From: Streptomyces sp. NRRL F-525
GTDB taxonomy: Bacteria; Actinomycetota; Actinomycetes; Streptomycetales; Streptomycetaceae
Assembly: GCF_000716605.1 (NCBI RefSeq)
Contig: NZ_JNXE01000059.1
Coordinates: 1 to 32,771, forward strand
Reading direction: 5' to 3'
DNA: 32,771 nucleotides
Positions 22,156 through 29,315 of the stretch are shown here, in pieces; position 1 is the first letter of the stretch, and every line of letters starts with the position of its first letter. Both the position numbers and the translations under genes were made by a program. The notes beneath the pieces are model-generated. The model had not been told where the DNA came from and searched no databases. It saw only the letters and a list, made by a program, of their open reading frames with translations.

Positions 22156-23685
22156 ATGACCAGGCGAAAGAACCGTCCGGCAGACGACGCACAGCGGTCC
22201 CGGCGTTATGAGGACGCCGGGACCGCCGAGGCGGAGCCTACCGCTTGGCGGATGAACGCAAAGGTGGTCGCTCCGCGCCGGGGCTGGCGCGGAGCCGGCT
22301 CCGGGCGGAGCCCGCACGCCGACAAGGGCGCGGTCTACCTCGGCACAACAAGTGAGGTCGCCGGCCTGTACCCCTTCGTTCTGGGGGCCCCGCTGCCCCC
22401 TGAGGGCGTGCCGATCGGCACCGACCTGTTGACCCGCGAGATGGTCTGTTTCGACCCGCAGGGCTGGGTCGGGCGACTCGTCCAAAATCCCGGTGTGTGG
22501 ATCATGGCCCAGCCCGGTGCCGGGAAGTCCGCCATCGCAAAACGGATTTCGCTGGTGTACTCCTCGTACGGCTCCATGATCATCGTCCCCGGCGACGTCA
22601 AGGGGGAGTACGCACCCCTGGTGAAGGGGCTCGGCGGCCAGGTCGTGAGCATCGGCCGGGGACTGGACCGCCTCAACCCGCTCGACTCCGGGCCCATGAA
22701 ACGCAAACTGCACTTGCTGCCCGAGGACCGGCAACAGGTGCTCCGGGCGGAGATCAACGGACGGCGTTCCGACCTGCTCCACGCCCTCCTCGCCACCCCG
22801 CACGGCCTCGGCCGGCGCCCCACAGCACCCGAGGCCAACGTGGTGGGTGCGGCGGTCGAGAGGGTCAGTGAGGCCCTGAGCGACGATCCGGTGATCCCGG
22901 ACGTGGTCCGCGTGCTGCGCGAGGGACCGAAAGAGCTGTGGGCCAAACTGCTCGTTGACAACGTGGACGATTACCGCGCGCTGGTGCGGGAGGTCACGCT
23001 GGCGTTGGAGAACCTGTGTCAGGGGCCTCTCGCCGGTCTGTTCGACGGACCGACCACACAGCCGCTCGACCTGGACGCCCCGGCCCTGAGCGTGGACCTG
23101 TCCGCGATCCTGACGGCCGGTGACCAAGTAGTGGCCGCCGGCCTGCTGGCCACATGGGCGTTTGCCTATGGCGCCATCGACTCGGCCAGGGCGCTGGGGA
23201 TGATGAACCGCCCGGCGGTGATCGTGCTCGATGAGATGTGGAGGGCGCTGCGGGCCGGTCCGGGGATGGTCGATGCCATGGACGGCATGACCCGCCTCAA
23301 CCGGAACAAAGGGGAGGTGACACTCCTGATCACCCACTCGCTCCGCGACCCGGAAAGCCTCCCGACTCCAGAAGACCGGGCCAAGGCCTTGGGCCTGATG
23401 GACCGGTGCGACTCGCTCATCCTGGGCGCGCTGTCGGCAGGCGAGTTGGAGCGCGTCAACCAGCAACGGCCCCTGACCACCGAGGAACAAGGCCTCGTCG
23501 CCTCCTGGTCCGCGCCGAGCATCACGGGCGTGGACGGCACGAACCAACGGCACCCCGGCCGGGGCAAAGTCCTGATCAAAATCGGCACGAGGGCCGGTGC
23601 CCCTGCCCGCCTCGACCTGACCGAGGCGGAAACCCAGCTGTACGACACGGACAAGGCGATGCGCCGGAAGGTGAGCAGCGAGTGA
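22156..23685 (+). CDS. VirB4-like type IV secretion ATPase, 509 aa
   Basis: Walker A is at 119-125 (QPGAGKS, Lys124) and Walker B is VIVLDEMWR. The later LITHSLRDPESL and GALSAGELERVNQQRPLTTEE blocks fit VirB4/TraE ATPases. The first 90 residues are a basic, partly disordered region and the VirB4 N-domain is missing, being encoded by the gene upstream. ATG 22156 follows GAAAGGAACC. The end overlaps the VirD4 start (GTGA). Role: energising substrate transfer and channel assembly at the membrane. Confidence 0.9.
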   Translation: MTRRKNRPADDAQRSRRYEDAGTAEAEPTAWRMNAKVVAPRRGWRGAGSGRSPHADKGAVYLGTTSEVAGLYPFVLGAPLPPEGVPIGTDLLTREMVCFDPQGWVGRLVQNPGVWIMAQPGAGKSAIAKRISLVYSSYGSMIIVPGDVKGEYAPLVKGLGGQVVSIGRGLDRLNPLDSGPMKRKLHLLPEDRQQVLRAEINGRRSDLLHALLATPHGLGRRPTAPEANVVGAAVERVSEALSDDPVIPDVVRVLREGPKELWAKLLVDNVDDYRALVREVTLALENLCQGPLAGLFDGPTTQPLDLDAPALSVDLSAILTAGDQVVAAGLLATWAFAYGAIDSARALGMMNRPAVIVLDEMWRALRAGPGMVDAMDGMTRLNRNKGEVTLLITHSLRDPESLPTPEDRAKALGLMDRCDSLILGALSAGELERVNQQRPLTTEEQGLVASWSAPSITGVDGTNQRHPGRGKVLIKIGTRAGAPARLDLTEAETQLYDTDKAMRRKVSSE

Positions 23686-25445
23686 ACGACAACGGCACGG
23701 GGTCCGGGGGCGGCATCGCCGCCCCCGCGGCCATTCTCGGCGTGGTCTTCGGCGGGGGAGCGCTCTACCTCGCGGGCTGCCTGGGCGGAACGCTCGGCGT
23801 CGCCCTCGTCGGCGGCGGCTGGGCCTGGCCGGACTCCTCGGTGAAGTCGGTGTTCCGCCTCGTGGGCCACGGCCCCGGTGCCCTGTGGCCGGGACACGCG
23901 ACGGCCGCCACAGTCGGCATGCTCCTCCTCCTGGTCCTGGTGCTCGCGCTCCTCGGCGTCGGCGGCTGGTACGTCTGGCGCCGGTGGTTCTCCCACCGGC
24001 CCGGCCTCGCAGGCCTGCGGGAGATGGCGCCGCTGTCGCCCAAGGCAATGGCGGCCCGCGCCCGCGAGCTGCGGCCCTCGCTGGACGGCGTGAAAGAAGT
24101 GTCGGCGGACGAGTCGGGGGTGTTGCTGGGCAACCTCGACCAGCCGCACGGGCCCGAACTCCGCGCGTCGTGGGAAGACGTGATGTTGGCGATCATGGCC
24201 CCGCGTTCGGGCAAATCGACGGCCTTGGCGATCCCAGCCATCCAACGGGCCCCCGGTGCCGTCCTGTTCACGTCGAACAAGGTCGGTGAGCGGGAGGTCT
24301 ACAACGTCACCAAAGCGGAGCGCGAGCGGGTGGGGACGGTCTGGACGATCGACCCCCAGGGCATCACGCACGCCGAACGCGCGCTGTGGTGGGACATGCT
24401 GGCGGGCGCCCGCACCATCGAGGGCGCCGGCCGACTCGCAAGCCACTTCATCGCGGCCACCACCGATGAGAAAAGCCGCGGCGACTTCTGGATGGGGGCC
24501 GCAAAGAACCTGCTCACGGCCCTTTTCCACGCTGCGGCCGTCTCCAACGGCTCGGTGGCGGACGTCTTGGCCTGGCTGTCCACTCCCTCGGACCGGGCGC
24601 CGGTGGGCGCCCTCAAAGCCGCCGGGAAGGAAGCACTGGCCCAGCAGCTCGCCAGCACCGTGGCGGGCGCGAAGGACACCCGGGACGGCATCTATGAGAC
24701 GGCCCGTCAGTGCGTGGCCTGCCTCCTCGACCCCGAGACTCTCGCGTGGGTCACCCCGGACCCCCGGGCCCGGGAGTTCCGGCCGCACGACTTCGTCCAC
24801 ACCCGGGACACGCTCTATCTGCTGTCCAAGGACGGCGGCGGGTCGGCGGCCGGCGTCATCGCGGCGGCGGCTGACGCCGTGCTCCGGGCCGCGATGGCGG
24901 CGGCCGAGCGGGCCGGCGGACGGCTGGACCCCCCGCTTCTCGCCGTGCTCGACGAAGCGGCGAACGTCTGCCGCATCGAAGATCTGCCCGACCTCTACTC
25001 TCACCTCGGCTCACGCGGGGTACCGGTCATGACGATCCTCCAGAGCTACCGCCAGGGCGTCCGGGTGTGGGGGGAGGCGGGCATGGATGCCCTGTGGTCG
25101 GCCGCCACAGCCAAGGTCCTCGGGTCCGGCCTCGACGACGCCGACTTCGCCGAGGACGTCAGCCGACTCGTGGGTGATCACAAAGTGCACGAAGCGTCGG
25201 TGAGCCATGGTTCCTCGGGCCGCAGCGTCAGCACCTCGCGCCGCCGCGAGCGCGTGATGGAGGCAGCGGATATCCGCGCACTGCCCAAGGGCCGGGCGTT
25301 GCTGCTGGCCACGGGCGTACGAATCGGCATGATCCGGCTGCGTCCCTGGTACCTGGAGCCGGGCGCGGCCGAGCGGACGGCGGCGGCCAGGGCCGAAACG
25401 AAGCTGATGGCGCAGCGGGCCTCTCGGAAGGTGATCGGAGCATGA
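23682..25445 (+). CDS. VirD4/TraG-like coupling protein, 587 aa
   Basis: Two or three N-terminal spans (about 15-45 and 77-98) are followed by a RecA-like motor: Walker A APRSGKST (173-180), Walker B LLAVLDEAANV (419-429), and a later ILQSYRQG block. This is the TraG/VirD4 pattern, the receptor that links the relaxase-DNA complex to the channel. The start is GTG 23682, overlapping the VirB4 stop. It precedes the DUF4913 gene with a 4-bp overlap. Confidence 0.92.
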   Translation: MNDNGTGSGGGIAAPAAILGVVFGGGALYLAGCLGGTLGVALVGGGWAWPDSSVKSVFRLVGHGPGALWPGHATAATVGMLLLLVLVLALLGVGGWYVWRRWFSHRPGLAGLREMAPLSPKAMAARARELRPSLDGVKEVSADESGVLLGNLDQPHGPELRASWEDVMLAIMAPRSGKSTALAIPAIQRAPGAVLFTSNKVGEREVYNVTKAERERVGTVWTIDPQGITHAERALWWDMLAGARTIEGAGRLASHFIAATTDEKSRGDFWMGAAKNLLTALFHAAAVSNGSVADVLAWLSTPSDRAPVGALKAAGKEALAQQLASTVAGAKDTRDGIYETARQCVACLLDPETLAWVTPDPRAREFRPHDFVHTRDTLYLLSKDGGGSAAGVIAAAADAVLRAAMAAAERAGGRLDPPLLAVLDEAANVCRIEDLPDLYSHLGSRGVPVMTILQSYRQGVRVWGEAGMDALWSAATAKVLGSGLDDADFAEDVSRLVGDHKVHEASVSHGSSGRSVSTSRRRERVMEAADIRALPKGRALLLATGVRIGMIRLRPWYLEPGAAERTAAARAETKLMAQRASRKVIGA

Positions 25446-26047
25446 GCAGCGAGGACACACCCACCCTCGACGGCGTCGCCGAGGACGTGGCAGACCTGCG
25501 GGCCACCGTGGAGGGCTTCGCCACGCAGTTGGAGCACAACACCAAGGCGGTGGAACAACTCTCCGCCGCCGCTGGCTCCGGCGCGGGGGAGGGGGAGAAC
25601 GGCCAGGGCGACGGCAAGGAGAAGCCCACGACTCCGCCGTTCATCGTGCGTCTGAAGGGTACCGAGTACGACACCGAGTTGGCGGCCCTCGCCGACTGGG
25701 TGGCCACCCTGCTGGTGCCCACGTACCTCTCTGAGGTCTCCTCGTCGGCCACCTGGTGCGCGAGCTGGTGGACTCACGAGGCGGCGGTCGCCCGGTTGCA
25801 CGCGGCGTGGCTGGCCTGGCAGGAACTCACCGACCCTGAGACGGGCGGCCGTACCGGTCCGTCCGTCTGGCACCGTGACCACCTGGACCCGATGGTGGCT
25901 CAACTCCGGGACGCGTCCGGGCCGTTCGGGGCCTGCATGACCAGCCCGGACCGTGGCCAGCACGCGGCCCTGCCGGTGCCTCCGGTGGAGCCGCTGCCGG
26001 GGCGCCTGGCGTCCGCCGAGGCGGTGCCGGATCCAGTGGGCTCATAG
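25442..26047 (+). CDS. DUF4913-like protein, 201 aa
   Basis: The N-terminus is an acidic helix (DGVAEDVADLRATVEGFATQLEHNTKAVEQL), probably a coiled coil, followed by a Gly/Glu-rich linker. The middle has the tryptophan-rich block WCASWWTHEAAVARLHAAWLAWQ seen in DUF4913 proteins, which occur beside transfer genes in Streptomyces and relatives. It is the last gene of the plus-strand operon, coupled to VirD4, and ends at the convergent terminator. Function unknown; an adaptor to the coupling protein is possible. Confidence 0.82.
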   Translation: MSSEDTPTLDGVAEDVADLRATVEGFATQLEHNTKAVEQLSAAAGSGAGEGENGQGDGKEKPTTPPFIVRLKGTEYDTELAALADWVATLLVPTYLSEVSSSATWCASWWTHEAAVARLHAAWLAWQELTDPETGGRTGPSVWHRDHLDPMVAQLRDASGPFGACMTSPDRGQHAALPVPPVEPLPGRLASAEAVPDPVGS

Positions 26048-26049
26048 CT

Positions 26050-26067
26050 TTAGCGTGCACACGCCAA
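26050..26067. repeat. 18-bp palindrome, copy D
   Basis: TTAGCGTGCACACGCCAA differs from the consensus at one position. It begins three bases after the stop of the transfer operon and overlaps the start of the convergent hairpin. Confidence 0.75.
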
Positions 26068-26100
26068 GGGCCGGAGGGGATTCCCCTCCGGCCCTTGGCG
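26062..26100. terminator. 19-bp-arm convergent hairpin
   Basis: The arms 26062-26080 and 26082-26100 are perfectly complementary around a single central base (CGCCAAGGGCC...GGCCCTTGGCG). It terminates the transfer operon and the mobilisation/zeta operon, which face each other here. Confidence 0.85.
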
Positions 26101-26111
26101 TTGTCCGGGTC

Positions 26112-27146
26112 CTACCGGATGCGGCGCGGTCCTGGATTCTGGCCGGGCCCATCGCGGCGCGGTGCCGCGTCCGGGGACGCCGACGGCGGCTTCTGCGCGG
26201 GTGCCGGCTTGGCCTTCACGGTCGTGCTGGTGGCGGTGGCCGCAGCGCTCCGGCGCGCGTCAGCCAACGCCTTCACGCCGTCGGGCGTCATCAGCGGCCT
26301 GGCCAGGTTCTCGATGCGGTCGAGTCGCCCGGCCCACTCCGGCCCCATGCCCTCACGTAGCTTGGTCTGCGCCGCCACGAAATCGGCAGTCTCCTGCTGC
26401 GTCCACGGCCGAACCCGTTCGGCCTCGATGGCCGCACGGAACCCCGGAGGCGCCTGCCATTGCCCGGCGCTGTCAAGGGCGTTGCTGTAGCGCGGCTCTG
26501 CTTCACCACGACGGAAGACCGCGGTCTGATCCGCGAGACGGCCGTCATCGACTCGCTCCGCCAGGTCGAGAATGCCGCTGTAGGACTGATCGGCGTTGGC
26601 CTGGACGGTCAGCCGTCCCTGCCCTCGCTCCTTCACCTGCTCGTGGTACCGGTGGGCGATGCCCTGATTGCTCATGGCCTCCGGCACCCCCATGGCCAGA
26701 GCCTCGACGCGCGCACCCGACTGCCGGTAGGCCGCCATCTTGTCCGCCACGGCGGCACCGTCCTGTGACGTTTCCTGGATCACGGCGTTCAGTCCGTTGT
26801 CCCGAACGTACTGTTCGGCCTGCGCCATCCAAGCCCGACCGTCCGCCCGGGTGTAGGCGGCCATGAGAGTGTCGTCCTGCGCCATGAGGGCGTCGTACTC
26901 GGGGTGGTACGGCTTGTACAGGTCGCTGTCCACGTCAACGAAGCCACCACGCTTGTTGAGCACCTCGGCCACCATGTCGGTGACGCGGCTCTTGCCGGCC
27001 CCGGGCTGGCCTATCAGGAACACCACGGTGGGAATCTCCTGCGTCGCGCGGCCGGCCAACAGGTCGGGAACGATCTCGTCCTGAAAGATCGCCCGGTTCT
27101 CGTCCTCCGGGAGGCGGTGCCGCGCTACCTCGTCCGCGTCTACCAC
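26112..27146 (-). CDS. Zeta-toxin-like kinase with C-terminal extension, 344 aa
   Basis: Walker A GQPGAGKS (46-53) is followed by FVDVDSDLYKPYHPEY (69-84) and VIQETSQDG (122-130), the zeta/PezT UDP-GlcNAc kinase pattern. The kinase core covers about 35-215. About 130 further residues follow, ending in an Ala/Pro/basic-rich tail (300-344). Zeta toxins poison wall precursor synthesis when the antitoxin is lost. The start overlaps the antitoxin gene by 7 bp. It is the last gene of the mobilisation operon direction and faces the transfer operon. I infer addiction; a role in the recipient is possible because of the location. Confidence 0.88.
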   Translation of the reverse strand: MVDADEVARHRLPEDENRAIFQDEIVPDLLAGRATQEIPTVVFLIGQPGAGKSRVTDMVAEVLNKRGGFVDVDSDLYKPYHPEYDALMAQDDTLMAAYTRADGRAWMAQAEQYVRDNGLNAVIQETSQDGAAVADKMAAYRQSGARVEALAMGVPEAMSNQGIAHRYHEQVKERGQGRLTVQANADQSYSGILDLAERVDDGRLADQTAVFRRGEAEPRYSNALDSAGQWQAPPGFRAAIEAERVRPWTQQETADFVAAQTKLREGMGPEWAGRLDRIENLARPLMTPDGVKALADARRSAAATATSTTVKAKPAPAQKPPSASPDAAPRRDGPGQNPGPRRIR

Positions 27147-27445
27147 GCACGGCCCTCACGTACGGCCTCGGCAAGCTCGGTGTAGTGGCGGCGGGCTTCC
27201 GCGATCTGAGGGTGGTTGGAGGGGTCCAACTGCTCACGCTCACGGGCCAGTTGGGTTCGGCGGGCCTTCGCCCTCTCGATCACGCTCGGGTCCGGCGCCG
27301 CGCTGTCCCGCTCGGCCGCGATCCGGCCGCTGAGGGCGCCAACGGCGCCGTTCACAGCCTCAATGGCGGCCTCATAGGCCACAGACTCCTCGCTGGACCA
27401 CTCGAATCCTTGCAGCTGACTGATCACCGAGAGGTCATCGGACAC
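27140..27445 (-). CDS. Antitoxin of the zeta-like toxin, 101 aa
   Basis: GTG 27445 is preceded by AAAGGGGG. The product is a charged helical protein (SSEESVAYEAAIEAVNGAVGALSG, then ERAKARRTQLAREREQLDPSNHP). The overlapping order antitoxin-toxin and the size match epsilon/zeta-type units, though I do not see clear similarity to classical epsilon. A hairpin at 27532-27556 upstream suggests that the pair has its own promoter in 27446-27531. Confidence 0.75.
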   Translation of the reverse strand: MSDDLSVISQLQGFEWSSEESVAYEAAIEAVNGAVGALSGRIAAERDSAAPDPSVIERAKARRTQLAREREQLDPSNHPQIAEARRHYTELAEAVREGRAW

Positions 27446-27531
27446 GATGAACCCCCTTTCATCTTGTGGCCAACATAGTTGATCATCCTGTGCACCACCA
27501 CGGCGTAACTGGCCGCTGCAGCCTGCGTGTT

Positions 27532-27556
27532 GGCCGGAGGGGGGTTCCCTCCGGCC
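27532..27556 (-). terminator. Hairpin upstream of the toxin-antitoxin pair
   Basis: GGCCGGAGGG and CCCTCCGGCC are perfect 10-bp arms with a 5-base loop. It follows the stop at 27579 and would separate the mobilisation genes from the antitoxin/toxin pair. Confidence 0.65.
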
Positions 27557-27578
27557 ATTGCGGCTGTGCGGGCCGGGC

Positions 27579-28037
27579 CTAGGGGACGCGGCGCGGCGCC
27601 GGGGTGGTGACCGGCGCGGCCTGGCCCCGGCTTTGCCCCACAGGTGCGGGCCCGGCCTTCCGTCCTCCCTGCGCGGGCGCGGACACGGTGGTGGACGTCG
27701 CCACGGCGGCCGCCGCGCGGGCCTCGATGCTCGCCGTGGTGGCCTCGTGCGCGGCCCGCCCGTCCAGTCCTGCGGCGTCGCTCCACTCGGCGCCCGCCGT
27801 ACCGATGTCGCCCCGGGCATCGGCCTCACCCGCACGTCCTCGGGCGGCGTCGGCCTCGCCGAGGGCATCGTCGGCGCGGGCCGTGTGGGCGGCGCTGCTG
27901 CGGCTGAGTGCTGCCGCCACGCGCAGGTCGTCCGGGTCGTCCACGCCGCTGCCTCCGGCCGGACCGGGGCGGTGCTGACGGGTAGGGGCGGGGTCCTGAT
28001 CACCCGCCGCCTGGGGGGTACGCGACTGCTGGTTCAT
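27579..28037 (-). CDS. Hypothetical low-complexity protein, 152 aa
   Basis: ATG 28037 follows GGAGGAGGAA. The composition is dominated by Ala, Asp, Gly and Arg, with a helical middle (ALGEADAARGRAGEADARGD, then GLDGRAAHEATTASIEARAAAAVA) and a Pro/basic tail. No motif is recognised; it is likely disordered or coiled. The gap to the upstream gene is 27 bp, so both are on one message. The tail resembles in character those of the zeta-like and 371-aa proteins. Confidence 0.6.
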   Translation of the reverse strand: MNQQSRTPQAAGDQDPAPTRQHRPGPAGGSGVDDPDDLRVAAALSRSSAAHTARADDALGEADAARGRAGEADARGDIGTAGAEWSDAAGLDGRAAHEATTASIEARAAAAVATSTTVSAPAQGGRKAGPAPVGQSRGQAAPVTTPAPRRVP

Positions 28038-28064
28038 CGTGGTTCCTCCTCCGCTGGCTGAGCG

Positions 28065-29180
28065 TTAGCGCGTGTGTCCCTTGGCCTGCGTGGGCGCCGG
28101 TGTCGGCGTCGTCGTGGACGCCTGCGGGCCGGGGGCCGGGCTGGCTCCGGGGGTGGCCGTGGTCGAAAGGGCGGTAGCTGCTGCCGCCCGGGAGGGAGCA
28201 ACCGCCGGGACCGTGCTCGAACTCGCCGCCGGGGTCGACGGGGTGGCGGCCGAGGCGGTGTTAGCCGGTGCCGGCGCCGGGACGGTGGAGCGAGCCGGGA
28301 CGGGCGTCTTCGCCTGCTCGGTGAGCAGACCGCGGGCGGCTTCGGCCGGGCTGAGGGTGATGCCGGCGGCAGCTGCCTGCTTGACCCGAAGGGGAACACC
28401 CGCCAGAGCCTCGCGCGGGTCGTGCCCGGCTGCCTGGTTGACCTTCATCTGCGCCGCGATGCCCGGCCACTCGCGGGACGTGACGAGCTGGCCCAGCACG
28501 TGCTCATCGGCCATCGCCTCCCGCGCCGTCACCACCGACCGCGCGTTCTCCTGCGGGCTGACTCCGTGCTTGACGAGATCCTTTTCCCGACTGGCCAGAC
28601 CGGATTTCTCGCCCCGCCCGGTCAGCCTCTTGAACGCCTCTTTGACGGCCTCGATCGCCTTCTTCATCCACTCGATGACGCGCTCGGCCACGCTGGGGCC
28701 CTCGCGCTCGGGGCGGGCGTCGTCGGTCGGTGCCGCGAACGGGTTGGGGGGCGTGGTAGCCGTCGCCGAGGCGGTCACGCCAGGAGTGGGCGAGCCGGTG
28801 CGCAAGTCGGCGTCCACACGGGCGATCAGGGGTGCGGCGTCACCGATGAACTGAGCCACATTCACCCCGGAGTTCTCCAGTCGGCGGAGTTCGTCCGCGA
28901 CCTGGGGCCACTCCGGGGAGGTCACCATGGCCTCGGCAACGGCGGGCGGCTCCACGCGGTCCCGGATCAGTTGGGCATAGCGGTCCCGGTCCGGATCGCG
29001 CTCCGGTTCCGGCGCCTTCTTGGCTTCGGGTTCGGGGGCCGGTGCGGCGGCTGCGCGGGCCGCCTCGCGCTCCTGCTGCTCACGGAGTGCCTTGGCGGCC
29101 ATGACGATGAACTGGAGGGCGAGGGCGGCCGTCTGCCCGGTCTGGCCGGCGGCCTGCTCCATCGCCGTGGTGTCGCTCAT
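28065..29180 (-). CDS. Mobilisation accessory protein with two WP-A repeat modules, 371 aa
   Basis: I do not recognise a named family. Two regions share a pattern: residues about 86-112 (VTSPEWPQVADELRR...) and about 233-260 (VTSREWPGIAAQMK...). The same pattern appears twice in the relaxase C-terminus. A basic helical segment (about 164-190) lies between them, and the last about 75 residues are Ala/Pro/Thr-rich. A hydrophobic helix is near 17-32. ATG 29180 has GAGGCAACGAC upstream. It follows the relaxase gene after 135 bp. The shared module suggests that it accompanies the relaxase, perhaps in the secreted complex. Confidence 0.65.
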   Translation of the reverse strand: MSDTTAMEQAAGQTGQTAALALQFIVMAAKALREQQEREAARAAAAPAPEPEAKKAPEPERDPDRDRYAQLIRDRVEPPAVAEAMVTSPEWPQVADELRRLENSGVNVAQFIGDAAPLIARVDADLRTGSPTPGVTASATATTPPNPFAAPTDDARPEREGPSVAERVIEWMKKAIEAVKEAFKRLTGRGEKSGLASREKDLVKHGVSPQENARSVVTAREAMADEHVLGQLVTSREWPGIAAQMKVNQAAGHDPREALAGVPLRVKQAAAAGITLSPAEAARGLLTEQAKTPVPARSTVPAPAPANTASAATPSTPAASSSTVPAVAPSRAAAATALSTTATPGASPAPGPQASTTTPTPAPTQAKGHTR

Positions 29181-29315
29181 GTCGTTGCCTCGATGTTCTG
29201 CGTCGTCACGATGTCCTCAATTCGCGTCGCTGTCGTATCGGTGAAGCTAGCGTTCGGGCCACATGAACCCGCGGCCTTTTCCGCTGCCGGGACCCCTGGT
29301 TGCGGGTGTCGCGTT

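Noticed and set aside
21973..24048. 691-aa minus-strand open frame
   Set aside because: It lies antisense to the SCO6880-like, VirB4 and VirD4 genes, which have clear motifs, ribosome binding sites and coupled starts. Its Arg/Gly/His/Pro-rich translation is typical of a GC-rich shadow.
23166..25004. 612-aa minus-strand open frame
   Set aside because: It is antisense to VirB4 and VirD4 and has only compositional bias.
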